A model generated the notes under the pieces. It ran no database searches and was not told the origin of the DNA. It saw only the letters and a list, made by a program, of their open reading frames with translations. A stretch of 64,000 nucleotides of DNA. Source: Sphingobium sp. AP49. Its GTDB lineage: Bacteria > Pseudomonadota > Alphaproteobacteria > Sphingomonadales > Sphingomonadaceae. The stretch spans positions 1,371,501 through 1,435,500 of the forward strand of contig NZ_CP124576.1 in the NCBI RefSeq assembly GCF_000281715.2, in the 5' to 3' direction. Below, piece after piece: positions 48,885 through 57,658 of this stretch (position 1 is the first letter of the stretch; the number at the start of each line of letters is the position of its first letter). The position numbers were made by a program, and so were the translations under genes.

Positions 48885-49109
48885 ATGAAGGCCGATACCC
48901 ACCCCGATTACCACCTGATCACCGTTCAGATGACCGACGGTACCACGTTCCAGACCCGTTCGACCTGGGGCAAGGAAGGCGACACGATGGCGCTCGACAT
49001 CGACCCCAAGTCGCATCCGGCCTGGACCGGTGGCAACCGCCAGCTGGATACCGGTGGCCAGGTGGCACGCTTCAACAAGCGTTTCGGCGGCCTGACGCTG
49101 AAGAAGTAA
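48885..49109 (+). CDS. rpmE: 50S ribosomal protein L31 (zinc-free form)
   Basis: 74 residues: [20 protein letters not shown] and [20 protein letters not shown] align with L31. The Cys residues of the zinc ribbon are absent: there is no CxxC in either half and no cysteine in the protein. This is the C-minus form. It caps the large subunit at the intersubunit bridge. ATG 48885 is clear. A strong terminator follows. Confidence 0.95.
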   Translation: MKADTHPDYHLITVQMTDGTTFQTRSTWGKEGDTMALDIDPKSHPAWTGGNRQLDTGGQVARFNKRFGGLTLKK

Positions 49110-49132
49110 TCGGCCTTACCGGCACGATATCG

Positions 49133-49161
49133 AAAGGGCGCCCCATCGGGCGCCCTTTTTT
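49133..49161 (+). terminator. intrinsic terminator of rpmE
   Basis: AAAGGGCGCCC and GGGCGCCCTTT form an 11-bp stem with a CATC loop, continuing into a T-run (TTTTTT). It lies 23 bases after the rpmE stop. Confidence 0.93.
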
Positions 49162-49186
49162 GTGCCCGGGCGAGGTGCGCGCGGCA

Positions 49187-49218
49187 CAAAAAAGGCCTCC
49201 AGCTAAAAGCTGGAGGCC
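49187..49218 (-). terminator. intrinsic terminator (minus strand)
   Basis: GGCCTCCAGC and GCTGGAGGCC form a perfect 10-bp stem with a 5-base loop; on the minus strand the T-run TTTTTTGTG follows. It is 145 bases beyond the aroB stop, so it could end aroK-aroB transcription, the candidate RNA, or both. Confidence 0.85.
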
Positions 49219-49276
49219 GAGGTTCAGGGGAGTGTCAGCAGCGACAGAGGGGGATCTGCAAGGGGATGCTGCTGAC
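49187..49276 (-). ncRNA. candidate structured small RNA (about 90 nt)
   Basis: On the minus strand, TATAAC (49284-49289) stands 7 bases before a predicted transcript start at 49276. The transcript would begin with GTCAGCAGC, pairing with GCTGCTGAC (49234-49242) as a 9-bp stem; its loop includes a CAGA/TCTG mini-stem and exposes two C-rich runs (CCCC and CCCCC). It would end with a 10-bp stem and a T-run (49194-49218, then TTTTTTGTG). No coding frame of note. C-rich loops are typical of RNAs that pair with Shine-Dalgarno sites. The -35 region is weak. Expression is inference. Confidence 0.5.
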
Positions 49277-49283
49277 AAGGGCC

Positions 49284-49289
49284 GTTATA
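49284..49289 (-). promoter_or_regulatory. candidate -10 element of the small RNA
   Basis: TATAAC on the minus strand, 7 bases upstream of the predicted RNA start at 49276. A convincing -35 hexamer is not visible at 17 bases; the region contains only GGACAT/CATTTC. Confidence 0.35.
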
Positions 49290-49363
49290 GGCCGCGAATG
49301 CTGCGGGGAAATGTCCCGATTATTACCGAATGCAATCGGGCTGAAATTCGCGGGAAGGGCCTG

Positions 49364-50479
49364 TCAGCCGCCCGCTTCAGCACGATCCGCGTCGAGGAAG
49401 GCGGCCACATCCTCCAGCACCACATCCTTCGACAGGAAGGTCTGGCCGATGCCGCGCGCCAGCAGGAAGGGCAGGGTGCCTGCCGCCATCTTCTTGTCGT
49501 GCAGCATATGGGCGACCAGCGCGGCACCGCTGGCGGTGACATGGGCGCTGGCAAGGTCATAAGGCAGGCCGACGGCCTTGAGATGGGCGGTCACCCGCGC
49601 GGCATCCTCGGCCGGGCACAGGCCTAGCCGTGCCGAATAGCGGAAGGCCAGGGCCATGCCGGCGGCCACGCCCTCGCCATGGAGCAATATGTCGGAAAAG
49701 CCGGTATCGGCTTCCAGCGCATGGCCGAAGGTGTGGCCAAGGTTGAGCAGGGCGCGACGGCCAGATGTCTCGCGCTCGTCATCCGCCACGATCGCCGCCT
49801 TGGCGCGCACACTGTGCGCAATCGCATAGGCACGCGCTTCGGTATCGCCGGTCAGCAACCGATCGGCATGGCTCTCGCACCAGGCGAAGAAATCGGGATC
49901 GTCGATCAGGCCATATTTCACCACCTCGGCATAGCCTGCGCGGGTCTGGCGCAGCGGCAGGCTGTCGAGTACCGACGGATCGATCAGGACCAGGGCGGGC
50001 TGGTAGAAACTGCCGATCAGGTTCTTGCCGGCGCTGGCATTGATCGCGGTCTTGCCGCCGACCGAACTGTCGACCTGCGCCAGCAAGGTGGTCGGCACCT
50101 GCACGAAATGGCAACCACGCTTCAGGATAGAGGCGGCAAAGCCGACCAGATCCCCGATCACGCCGCCGCCCAGCGCTACGACATGGTCTCCGCGCTCGAT
50201 CTCCAGTGCCAGCAGCGCATCGAGCAATTCTTCCAGGTGGCGCCAGCTCTTGGTCTGTTCGCCCGGCGGCAGGATGATCGGCTCGACCACTATGTCTGCG
50301 CTGCGCAGGCTGGCGTCGAGTCGGGGCAGTTGGGCTGCGGCGACATGGGCGTCGGTGACGACCACCAGTCGCCCGTTTCGGGCATAGCGCGCCAGATGCG
50401 CGGCCGCGCGGTCGAGCGCGCCCTGTTCGATTACGATGTCATAGCTGCGCGCGCCCAGCGCGACGGGAACTAATGCCAT
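49364..50479 (-). CDS. aroB: 3-dehydroquinate synthase
   Basis: 371-residue AroB of the shikimate pathway. The NAD-binding segment GGGVIGDLVGFAASILKRG and the metal-ligand region (NLGHTFGHALEA with earlier Glu and His) are clear. It closes DAHP to 3-dehydroquinate in the cytosol. Its start overlaps the aroK stop by 10 bases, an aroK-aroB operon. Confidence 0.96.
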   Translation of the reverse strand: MALVPVALGARSYDIVIEQGALDRAAAHLARYARNGRLVVVTDAHVAAAQLPRLDASLRSADIVVEPIILPPGEQTKSWRHLEELLDALLALEIERGDHVVALGGGVIGDLVGFAASILKRGCHFVQVPTTLLAQVDSSVGGKTAINASAGKNLIGSFYQPALVLIDPSVLDSLPLRQTRAGYAEVVKYGLIDDPDFFAWCESHADRLLTGDTEARAYAIAHSVRAKAAIVADDERETSGRRALLNLGHTFGHALEADTGFSDILLHGEGVAAGMALAFRYSARLGLCPAEDAARVTAHLKAVGLPYDLASAHVTASGAALVAHMLHDKKMAAGTLPFLLARGIGQTFLSKDVVLEDVAAFLDADRAEAGG

Positions 50480-51018
50480 GCGGGAAGTTGCTCCATGATG
50501 CGGTCGACGGCGACCTCATGCGGGGCGGCGATGCTCTTCACATGGATCGGCGCCAGCGCGTAGACGGGGTTGCGGATGGCGGCCAGTTCGGTCAGCACCA
50601 CGCGGGGGTCGCGATCCTTCAGCAAAGGCCGCCCTTCGCGCCGCGACACGCGATCGACCAATATGTCGATATCCGCGTCCAGCCAGATCGCGGTCGCCTG
50701 ATTCAGGATCAGCGCGCGCGTATCGTCCTGCATGAATGCGCCGCCGCCCGTGGCGATCACCTTGGGCGCGCCGTCCATCAGCCGGGCGATGACACGCCGC
50801 TCGCCGTCACGGAAATGGGCTTCGCCATAGCGCGCGAACATTTCACTGATCGTCATGCCGGCGGCACGCTCTATCTCTTCGTCGGCGTCGACGAAATGCA
50901 GGCCGAGCCGTGCGGCAAGCCGGCGGCCGACGGTGGATTTGCCCACACCCATCATGCCAACCAGGACGATTGGGCCGCGCTTGGCTCTGCTCTCCGGGAA
51001 TTTGCTGTTTCGCTGCAT
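50470..51018 (-). CDS. aroK: shikimate kinase
   Basis: 182-residue kinase. GMMGVGKSTVGRRLA is the P-loop; FVDADEEIE carries the shikimate-binding Asp; IATGGGAF is the conserved Gly loop; REGRPLL is the lid Arg. The start at 51018 (MQRNSKFPESRAK) gives a normal length. It phosphorylates shikimate at O3. First gene of the aroKB operon and divergent from a small membrane protein at 51113. Confidence 0.95.
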   Translation of the reverse strand: MQRNSKFPESRAKRGPIVLVGMMGVGKSTVGRRLAARLGLHFVDADEEIERAAGMTISEMFARYGEAHFRDGERRVIARLMDGAPKVIATGGGAFMQDDTRALILNQATAIWLDADIDILVDRVSRREGRPLLKDRDPRVVLTELAAIRNPVYALAPIHVKSIAAPHEVAVDRIMEQLPAWH

Positions 51019-51112
51019 GGCGAGGGGGGCTATACAGCCAGCCGTCGCTGAGGCAAACGCAACTTTCCCCTGTCGCCTGGCTCTTTGTGCCGGGCTAGCC
51101 GCAGAAGAGGCC

Positions 51113-51298
51113 ATGAAGAGCAATCGTTCCTTTAGCAGTTTTGAAGGTGGTACGCGCCGTCGTACCCGCCTGCCGATCATTCCAATCGTCGCTGTCGTCA
51201 TCCTGATCGCGCTGGTCGCGTTCCTGTGGTCGCGCGGTGGCGAGCGGCCGCAACAGCGCGTCGAAAAGGTCATTCCGGCCGAAAAACTGGGCCAGTAA
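51113..51298 (+). CDS. small single-pass membrane protein
   Basis: 61 residues: a basic N-terminus (GGTRRRTRLP), a transmembrane segment (IIPIVAVVILIALVAFLW) and a charged tail ending KVIPAEKLGQ. AGAGG precedes the ATG. It is only 5 bases before the next gene (51304), so they are probably co-transcribed. I do not recognise a family. Confidence 0.65.
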   Translation: MKSNRSFSSFEGGTRRRTRLPIIPIVAVVILIALVAFLWSRGGERPQQRVEKVIPAEKLGQ

Positions 51299-51303
51299 AT
51301 CGG

Positions 51304-53139
51304 ATGCGTCGCCTGCGGGGGAATGCGAAATGGGCGCTGGGCAGCTTTGCGCTCGCGCTGGCCTTGCCGGTGGTCGCGCAGCAGGCGCCCGAATCGCTGT
51401 TGCCGCCTGGCTTCGGCGATCCCACGCCGCCGCCTGCAACGGCGCCGCAGCCGGCGCGTCCCGTGCCCAATGCTCCTGCACCGACTGGTCCTGTGCCCAC
51501 GGTCCAGCCGCTGGTGCCGTCATCCGCTTTTCCGCCCCCTGATCTGGCGGCGATCGGCAATGCGGCGGACACTGCCGCCGAGGCCATGAGCGCTGAAGAA
51601 CTGGCCGCGGAAAAGGCGAAATATGACCTGCCCGAAAGTGCGCGTCGTTCGCTGGATCGCATCGGTCCGCTGACACCGGCGACCAGGGGGATGGAGCCGG
51701 ACGCCTTTGGCGCCGAATATGGACCCTATCTTGCAGCGTTGATGAAGCAGACCCACGCGCCGATCATGTCGCGCTGGGCGTCGATCCTGCTGCGTCGTGC
51801 GCTGCTGTCGGCGACGGAGACGCCACGCGGCATCGATGGCGCGGACTGGGCGGCGGAGCGCGCCTGGCTGCTGTTGCGCATGGGGGAAGCGGACGGTGCC
51901 CGCCTGTTGGTGCAGAGCGTCGATCCCGATCGCTATTCCCCACGCCTCTACGCCATCGCGATGCAGACCTATCTCGCTGCCGCCGATCCAGCCGGATTGT
52001 GCCCGCTGTCGGCGGGAGCCCTGCGCTTCAGCAAGGAACCGGGCTGGGACATGACCCGGGCGATCTGCCCGGCCCTGTCGGGGGATCAGGGATCGGCCAG
52101 CGGCGCGCTCAGCCAGGCGCAGCGGCGCGGTATCGTGCGCGGCATCGATTATCGCCTGGCGGAGAAAGTGGTCGGGACGGGCTTCAACGCCCGCCGCTCG
52201 GTGAAGATCGAATGGGACGGCGTCGATAGTCTTACCGCCTGGCGTTTCGGTCTGGCGACCGCGCTCAACGTGCCAATTCCCGATGATCTTTATGGCAGCG
52301 TCGGTCCGCATGTCCGGGCCTGGGAAGCCCGTGCCCCGGCCCTGACGGCCATTCGCCGCCTGCCGGGTGCGGAAGTCGCAGCGCGGCTGGGCGTGTTTTC
52401 CAGCGAGGGGCTGGTCAATTTCTATGGCCAGTTGAGCGCTGATGGTGATCTGGCCAGCGATCTGGCGGATCGCATGGATGCGCTGCGCAATGCCTATTCC
52501 GGGCCGTCGGTCGGCAGCCGTATCGATGCGATGCGTAGCTTGTGGCGCGATCCGTCCGCGCCCGACTATGTCGGCCTGATCGCGACGGCGCGTGCCGCTG
52601 CCGCGCTGCCCGTCGCTCAGGCGGATGCGCGCGATGCCGCCAATCTGGTCGCCGCGATGCTGACCGCGGGCTATGACCGCAATGCCGCCCGCTGGGCTGG
52701 TGCGATCGGCCGAATCGACGGCAATGGCGCGCAGGATTTCTGGGCGCTGCTGGCCGTTGGTGCACCCAGCACCGTGGTCGATATCGGCAGTGGCCGGGTG
52801 TCGACCTATGTCGGCGATGCCGGTCCCGACAAGGGACGGATGCTGATTGCCGCGCTGGCCGGCCTGTCGCGCCTGTCGGGAAATGATGCCGCGGCGCTGG
52901 CGCAGGACAATGGTTTCACCTTGGCCGCCAATAGCCGTTGGGCACGTGCCATCGACGCCGCATCGCTGCGGGGGGAAAAGGCGACCGTGGCGCTGCTCGC
53001 AGCCGTCGGCATGCAGGGCAATGACTGGCATCGCCTGCCGCCGGGGCATCTCTATCATGTCGTGGCGGCGTTGCATCGTGTCGGACTGGACCCGGAGGCG
53101 CGGATGATCGCGGCCGAGGCTCTGACCCGATTATCCTGA
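51304..53139 (+). CDS. large periplasmic protein, unknown function
   Basis: 611 residues. A signal peptide (ALGSFALALALPVVAQQ) is followed by a long Pro-rich linker (about residues 25-80) and an Ala/Leu-rich, mostly helical body, possibly of tetratricopeptide/Sel1-like repeats, though I cannot define them. No catalytic motif is evident. It lies between the small membrane protein (5 bases) and xerD (14 bases), so it may be part of the same transcript. I do not recognise the family. Confidence 0.75.
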   Translation: MRRLRGNAKWALGSFALALALPVVAQQAPESLLPPGFGDPTPPPATAPQPARPVPNAPAPTGPVPTVQPLVPSSAFPPPDLAAIGNAADTAAEAMSAEELAAEKAKYDLPESARRSLDRIGPLTPATRGMEPDAFGAEYGPYLAALMKQTHAPIMSRWASILLRRALLSATETPRGIDGADWAAERAWLLLRMGEADGARLLVQSVDPDRYSPRLYAIAMQTYLAAADPAGLCPLSAGALRFSKEPGWDMTRAICPALSGDQGSASGALSQAQRRGIVRGIDYRLAEKVVGTGFNARRSVKIEWDGVDSLTAWRFGLATALNVPIPDDLYGSVGPHVRAWEARAPALTAIRRLPGAEVAARLGVFSSEGLVNFYGQLSADGDLASDLADRMDALRNAYSGPSVGSRIDAMRSLWRDPSAPDYVGLIATARAAAALPVAQADARDAANLVAAMLTAGYDRNAARWAGAIGRIDGNGAQDFWALLAVGAPSTVVDIGSGRVSTYVGDAGPDKGRMLIAALAGLSRLSGNDAAALAQDNGFTLAANSRWARAIDAASLRGEKATVALLAAVGMQGNDWHRLPPGHLYHVVAALHRVGLDPEARMIAAEALTRLS

Positions 53140-53153
53140 TGCGGATATGATCC

Positions 53154-54083
53154 ATGGGTGACGATGCCGTCCTGATCGACCGTTTCCTCGAAATGATGGC
53201 AGCGGAACGGGGCGCGTCGCGCAATACGTTGCTGGCCTATCGCACGGACCTGCAGGGGGCGGGGAGCATCGTCGGTGGTCTGGCGCAGGCGAATCAGGAG
53301 ACGCTGGGCAAGCTGGCGGCGCATTGGGCGTCGCTCACCGCTTCCAGTGTGGCGCGAAAAGCATCGGCACTGCGGGCCTTCTATGCCTTTTTGGAGGAAG
53401 AGGGGCTGAGAGCCGACAATCCGTCGGCTGCGTTGCCGCGCCCGGTGACACGCCGTCCGCTACCGAAAATCCTGTCGCCGCAGGAGGTGGACCGGCTTTT
53501 CGACATGATCGCGCAGCGTGTGTCGGTCGAACATCCCGCGCCGCTCGACCTGCGCCTGTCCGCCCTCATCGAACTGCTTTACGGTTCAGGCCTGCGGGCG
53601 ACCGAACTGGTGTCGCTACCGCGCAAGGCGCTGGCCGTTGATCGGCCCTTCCTCATCATCAGGGGCAAGGGCGCGCGCGAACGGCTGGTGCCGATTTCCG
53701 ATCGTGCCCGCGCGGCGGTCGCGATCTGGCTTGTCCATGTTCCCGTCGACAGCCCCTGGCTCTTTCCTTCGGGTAAGAGCCATGTCAGCCGCATCCGCCT
53801 CTATCAGATGGTGAAGGCTCTGGCTGCCGCTGCCGGCATAGCGCCCGATCGGGTCAGCCCCCATGTGCTGCGCCATGCCTTCGCCACCCATTTGTTGGAA
53901 GGGGGGGCGGACCTGCGTGCGCTGCAGTCGATGCTGGGCCATGCCGATATCGGGACGACCCAGATCTACACCCATGTCGACAGCCGCCGCTTGGTCGAAC
54001 TGGTCAATAGCCGCCATCCGCTGGCCGGCATGCAGGCCAGGATCGCGCATCCCCGCGTTGACGGCGAAGCGTCTGCGCCTTAA
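53154..54083 (+). CDS. xerD: tyrosine recombinase XerD
   Basis: 309-residue tyrosine recombinase. SAM-like N-terminal domain (residues about 1-95), then the catalytic domain with Arg in GSGLRATEL, Lys in [28 protein letters not shown] (His and Arg), [15 protein letters not shown] (His and the nucleophilic Tyr). It resolves chromosome dimers at dif with XerC. Start ATG at 53154 follows the 51304 gene by 14 bases, without a strong ribosome binding site. Confidence 0.9.
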   Translation: MGDDAVLIDRFLEMMAAERGASRNTLLAYRTDLQGAGSIVGGLAQANQETLGKLAAHWASLTASSVARKASALRAFYAFLEEEGLRADNPSAALPRPVTRRPLPKILSPQEVDRLFDMIAQRVSVEHPAPLDLRLSALIELLYGSGLRATELVSLPRKALAVDRPFLIIRGKGARERLVPISDRARAAVAIWLVHVPVDSPWLFPSGKSHVSRIRLYQMVKALAAAAGIAPDRVSPHVLRHAFATHLLEGGADLRALQSMLGHADIGTTQIYTHVDSRRLVELVNSRHPLAGMQARIAHPRVDGEASAP

Positions 54084-54094
54084 CGCCATCCGCC

Positions 54095-55039
54095 ATGGTA
54101 AGCTTTCTCGAATTTGAAAAGCCGGTCGCAGAGCTGGAAGCCCGTGTCATCGAACTGCGCCAGACGGCCAGCGTGGGTGATATCGACATCAGCGGCGAGA
54201 TCGACACGCTGGAACAGCGTGCCGGCAAGATGCTGGCGGATATTTATGCCAAGCTGACGCCCTGGCAGAAGACGCAGGTGGCCCGCCACCCTGAACGCCC
54301 GCATTTCAAGGATTATGTGGCGGGCATGTTCGACAATTTCATGCCGCTGGCCGGGGATCGGGCCTTTGCCGACGATCAGGCGATCATCGGCGGCTTCGCC
54401 ACCCTGGGCGATCGCAAGATCATGGTCATCGGCCATGAAAAGGGTGACGATACCGCCAGCCGCGTGCGCCACAATTTCGGCATGGCCAAGCCCGAAGGCT
54501 ATCGCAAGGCGATCCGCCTGATGGAACTGGCCGACCGGTTCGACCTGCCGGTCGTGACCCTGGTCGACACATCGGGCGCCTTTCCGGGCGTGCAGGCCGA
54601 AGAACGCGGCCAGGCCGAAGCCATTGCCCGCTCGACCGAGGCCTGCCTCGCGCTTGGCGTGCCGATGGTCGCCGTGGTGGTGGGAGAGGGCGGTTCCGGT
54701 GGCGCGGTGGCGCTCGCGGCGGCGAATCGTGTGCTGATGTTTGAACATGCCATTTATTCGGTGATCTCGCCCGAAGGCTGCGCCTCGATCCTGTGGCGCA
54801 CCGCCGACAAGGCGAGCGACGCGGCGACGGCGATGCAGGTCACGGCCCAGCATCTCAAGGGGCTGGGCGTCATCGACCGGATCGTGCCCGAACCCGTGGG
54901 CGGGGCGCATCGCGAACCGGTGCAGGCGATCGCGAGTCTGGCGGCGGCCATCGGTGAGGAACTGGATGCTCTGGCTGGTCTTGACGCGGCTTCGCTGCGT
55001 GTCGATCGCGCCGACAAGTTTCTGGCGATCGGCGCCTGA
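54095..55039 (+). CDS. accA: acetyl-CoA carboxylase carboxyltransferase alpha subunit
   Basis: 314-residue Acc[19 protein letters not shown] at the start, the crotonase-like core with [19 protein letters not shown], and [16 protein letters not shown] are family hallmarks. With AccD it transfers carboxyl from biotin to acetyl-CoA, giving malonyl-CoA. It starts 11 bases after xerD, so may be co-transcribed. Confidence 0.96.
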   Translation: MVSFLEFEKPVAELEARVIELRQTASVGDIDISGEIDTLEQRAGKMLADIYAKLTPWQKTQVARHPERPHFKDYVAGMFDNFMPLAGDRAFADDQAIIGGFATLGDRKIMVIGHEKGDDTASRVRHNFGMAKPEGYRKAIRLMELADRFDLPVVTLVDTSGAFPGVQAEERGQAEAIARSTEACLALGVPMVAVVVGEGGSGGAVALAAANRVLMFEHAIYSVISPEGCASILWRTADKASDAATAMQVTAQHLKGLGVIDRIVPEPVGGAHREPVQAIASLAAAIGEELDALAGLDAASLRVDRADKFLAIGA

Positions 55040-55117
55040 CCACCGTCCGGTGGAACGGCATCCTGCCCTCGCTCGTTACGCACCGGTAACAGGGAGAGGG
55101 TGAAGGATGGAGTCGGA

Positions 55118-56599
55118 ATGAAACGGACATGGTTGCTGGCCGGCGCGGGGGCCGGCCTGATCGTTGCTGGCGTGGCACCGATGGTGGTGCAGGGGCAGCA
55201 ACGGGCGATTCGTACGACTTCCTCGATCAGTGCGCAGGACAAGGCATCGGGCGCCAAGCAGCATCCAGAACTGCTCAAGGAATTTGGCGGCGCTTATGCC
55301 GGGGCGCAGGCACGCTATGTCGAAACGGTGGGGCGGCGGATCGCCGTCCAGTCGGGCCTGTCCAATGCGCAGGGCGACTTCACCGTCACGCTGCTCAATT
55401 CCCCGGTTAACAACGCCTTCGCGATCCCCGGCGGCTATGTCTATGTGACGCGCCAGTTGATGGCGCTGATGAATGACGAGGCGGAACTGGCCGGGGTGCT
55501 GGGCCATGAGGTCGGCCATGTCGCCGCCCAGCATGGCCAGCGACGGCAACAGGCCGCGCAACGAAACGCTATCGGTGGCGCGCTGCTGCAGGTGCTGACC
55601 GGCGCCCTGCTCGGCGATTCGGCGCTGGGCGGGGTGCTGCAGCAGGGTATTGGGTCGGGGACGCAACTCCTGACGCTGAAATTTTCCCGAAGCCAGGAAT
55701 ATGAGGCCGACGACCTGGGCATCCGCTATCTCGCCTCGGCCGGCTATGATCCGCGCGCCCTGTCGAGCATGCTGGCTTCGCTCGCGGCACAGACTGCGCT
55801 GGACGGCCGGGCCAGCGGCGATGCGCGATCGATGCCGGAATGGGCCAGCACCCACCCTGACCCGGGTGCTCGGGTAACGCGCGCCGCGCAAAATGCCGCG
55901 CGCAGCGGATCGACCAGCAGCGTGCGCAACCGTGACCCGTTTCTCGATGCGCTGGATGGGGTGCTCTATGGCGACGATCCCCGGCAGGGCGTGATCGACG
56001 GCAGCCGCTTCCGGCATCCTGACCTGCGACTCGCATTCACGGCACCGACTGGTTTCGGCATGGAAAATGGGGCTGATGCCGTCAGCATCACCGGGTCGGG
56101 CGGCCAGGCGCAATTCAGCGCCATGCCTTATTCCGGCAATCTGTCCGCTTATATCGATTCGGTCTTTGCGCGTCTGGGCGGTGACAAGGGCGCGCCGCCG
56201 GCGGGTGAGGTACAGCGCACCACCGTCAACGGCCTGCCGGCCGCTTGGCGCACGGTGCGGGCCAACAGCAAGTCGGGGCAGATCGACGCGACCGTGTTCG
56301 CTTATGATTTTGGCGGCGGCAAGGCCTATCACTTCCTGCTGCTGACGGCAGCGGGCAAGGGGGTCGGTCCGTTCGATTCGATGGTGCGATCGGTGCAGCG
56401 GCTGTCGGCGCAGGATGCTGCGGCGATCAAGCCCCGCCGGGTGGCCGTCCTGACCGTAAAGGCGGGCGACACCGTGCAGTCGCTCAGCCGGCGCATGGCC
56501 TATACCGATTACCCGCTCGACCGCTTCCTGGTGCTCAACGCCCTGACCGCGCAATCGGCGTTGCGTCCGGGGCAACGGGTGAAGATCGTCACCTGGTAG
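55118..56599 (+). CDS. M48 family zinc metalloprotease with C-terminal LysM-like tail
   Basis: 493 residues. An N-terminal signal or anchor (WLLAGAGAGLIVAGVAP) precedes the M48 domain with HEVGH at 130-134 and the third ligand in SQEYEADDLG. The last 55 residues (VLTVKAGDTVQSLSRRM ... VLNALTAQSALRPGQRVKIV) look like a LysM-type domain. Relatives such as BepA/LoiP act in outer-membrane quality control in the periplasm. GGAG precedes ATG 55118; a GTG at 55100 is less likely. Confidence 0.87.
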   Translation: MKRTWLLAGAGAGLIVAGVAPMVVQGQQRAIRTTSSISAQDKASGAKQHPELLKEFGGAYAGAQARYVETVGRRIAVQSGLSNAQGDFTVTLLNSPVNNAFAIPGGYVYVTRQLMALMNDEAELAGVLGHEVGHVAAQHGQRRQQAAQRNAIGGALLQVLTGALLGDSALGGVLQQGIGSGTQLLTLKFSRSQEYEADDLGIRYLASAGYDPRALSSMLASLAAQTALDGRASGDARSMPEWASTHPDPGARVTRAAQNAARSGSTSSVRNRDPFLDALDGVLYGDDPRQGVIDGSRFRHPDLRLAFTAPTGFGMENGADAVSITGSGGQAQFSAMPYSGNLSAYIDSVFARLGGDKGAPPAGEVQRTTVNGLPAAWRTVRANSKSGQIDATVFAYDFGGGKAYHFLLLTAAGKGVGPFDSMVRSVQRLSAQDAAAIKPRRVAVLTVKAGDTVQSLSRRMAYTDYPLDRFLVLNALTAQSALRPGQRVKIVTW

Positions 56600-56618
56600 A
56601 ATGGCAATGGCTTAAATG

Positions 56619-56653
56619 AAAAGGGCGGCGGAATTGCTTCCGCCGCCCTTTTT
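56619..56653. terminator. bidirectional intrinsic terminator
   Basis: AAAAGGGCGGCGGAA and TTCCGCCGCCCTTTT form a perfect 15-bp stem with a TTGC loop. There is a T-run on the plus strand and, because the stem ends in A's and T's, another on the minus strand. It lies between the M48 gene (plus) and the pilin gene (minus) and can serve both. Confidence 0.93.
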
Positions 56654-56670
56654 CGTCGTTCGCGTCGAGC

Positions 56671-56832
56671 TTACTTCAGGTTGCTCGAAACGTTGTTGAA
56701 CGTGCCGCTCAGCTTCGAGCCGAGGCTGGTCATCGCGCCGATGGCGGCGACGGCGATCAGAGCCGCGATCAGGCCGTATTCGATGGCGGTCGCGCCCTTT
56801 TTGTTCTTCAGCATCTTACGGATGAACTGCAT
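56671..56832 (-). CDS. Flp/Fap type IVb pilin
   Basis: 53 residues: a short basic leader, then KKGATAIEYGLIAALIAVAA, which is the prepilin cleavage region with the G/ATAIEYG motif and the hydrophobic pilin helix, ending SSNLK. AAGGAGA is 6 bases upstream of the ATG. It should be cleaved by a TadV/CpaA-type peptidase and assembled by the Tad system, whose genes are not in this window. A CtrA-like site lies about 90-105 bases upstream. Confidence 0.9.
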   Translation of the reverse strand: MQFIRKMLKNKKGATAIEYGLIAALIAVAAIGAMTSLGSKLSGTFNNVSSNLK

Positions 56833-56921
56833 GTGATGTCTCCTTGGCAAAGGTTACGTTAAACTACCCGGCCGCCCCGCTCTTAAATGTAGGTCAGCAA
56901 GGGCCTGTCTAAATTGGCTCG

Positions 56922-56937
56922 GTTGAGAAAAGCTTAA
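56922..56937 (-). promoter_or_regulatory. imperfect CtrA-like site upstream of pilin
   Basis: Minus-strand TTAAGCTTTTCTCAAC matches TTAA-N7-TTAAC with one mismatch (TCAAC). It lies 90-105 bases upstream of the pilin start. CtrA controls pilA in Caulobacter; the link here is inference. Confidence 0.25.
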
Positions 56938-56968
56938 TGAGGAAAGTCGATCTGTCAGAAATTGTTGG

Positions 56969-57154
56969 TTAATGCTTTGTTACTTCTGTCGCGACATTGT
57001 TCCACATGCCCGTGGTACGGGTCGCAACGCTTTGCAGCGCCGTGATCATGGCGAGCACGATCATCGCCAGGATCAGCCCATATTCGACGGCCGTGGCACC
57101 ACGTTCCGAGCGCCAAAGCGCGGATCGGGCGATGATTTCGATTAACGCGCGCAT
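56969..57154 (-). CDS. second Flp/Fap type IVb pilin-like protein
   Basis: 61 residues: SERGATAVEYGLILAMIVLAMITALQ contains the same ATA(I/V)EYG cleavage and helix motif as the 53-residue pilin, with a longer leader. GGGGGT precedes the ATG at 57154. It probably encodes a minor or paralogous pilin. It is transcribed ahead of the first pilin with a 136-base gap. Confidence 0.85.
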   Translation of the reverse strand: MRALIEIIARSALWRSERGATAVEYGLILAMIVLAMITALQSVATRTTGMWNNVATEVTKH

Positions 57155-57235
57155 GTGACCCCCAGTTGGCTACAGACAGTCCTCCATCACCATGTAAAAG
57201 AGCCAGGGTTAATAAAGCCCTTTCAAGGGAGCGTT

Positions 57236-57643
57236 ATGCAGAGTTTTACCCCGTTTCTGGTCGTTGCCGTCGCCTTGGTCGATGCCGATGGGCGCGTGTT
57301 GCTGCAGCAACGGCCGCCCGGTAAGCCGATGGCGGATCTATGGGAATTTCCTGGCGGGAAGGTCGAAACGGGCGAAACGCCCGAAGCGGCACTGGTGCGC
57401 GAGCTGGAGGAGGAGTTGGGGATTCGTACCCATGAAAGCTGCCTCGCGCCGGCAACATTCGCCAGTGCGCCGCTGGGCGATCGCCACCTGCTGCTGCTGC
57501 TCTATGTCTGCCGCAAGTGGGAAGGGATGCCGGAGGCGCGGCATGCCACCGCGCTCCAGTGGGTTCGACCGACCCAAATGTACGCCTTGGACATGCCGCC
57601 GGCCGATCTGCCGCTGATCGGCATTCTGGAAGCGCTCATCTGA
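57236..57643 (+). CDS. mutT: 8-oxo-dGTP diphosphatase (MutT-type Nudix)
   Basis: 135 residues with a full Nudix box (GGKVETGETPEAALVRELEEELGI, residues about 40-62, matching G-x5-E-x7-REUXEEXGU). LLQQRPPGKPMADLWEFPGG is typical of MutT. It removes oxidised nucleotides. AAGGGAG precedes ATG 57236. It is followed by palindromes and the convergent bfr gene. Confidence 0.88.
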   Translation: MQSFTPFLVVAVALVDADGRVLLQQRPPGKPMADLWEFPGGKVETGETPEAALVRELEEELGIRTHESCLAPATFASAPLGDRHLLLLLYVCRKWEGMPEARHATALQWVRPTQMYALDMPPADLPLIGILEALI

Positions 57644-57658
57644 TCGGGAAGCCGGCTG

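Noticed and set aside
57155..57235. TTAA-containing stretch before mutT and the second pilin as a CtrA site
   Set aside because: Only a half-site; the partner TTAA at N7 is missing.
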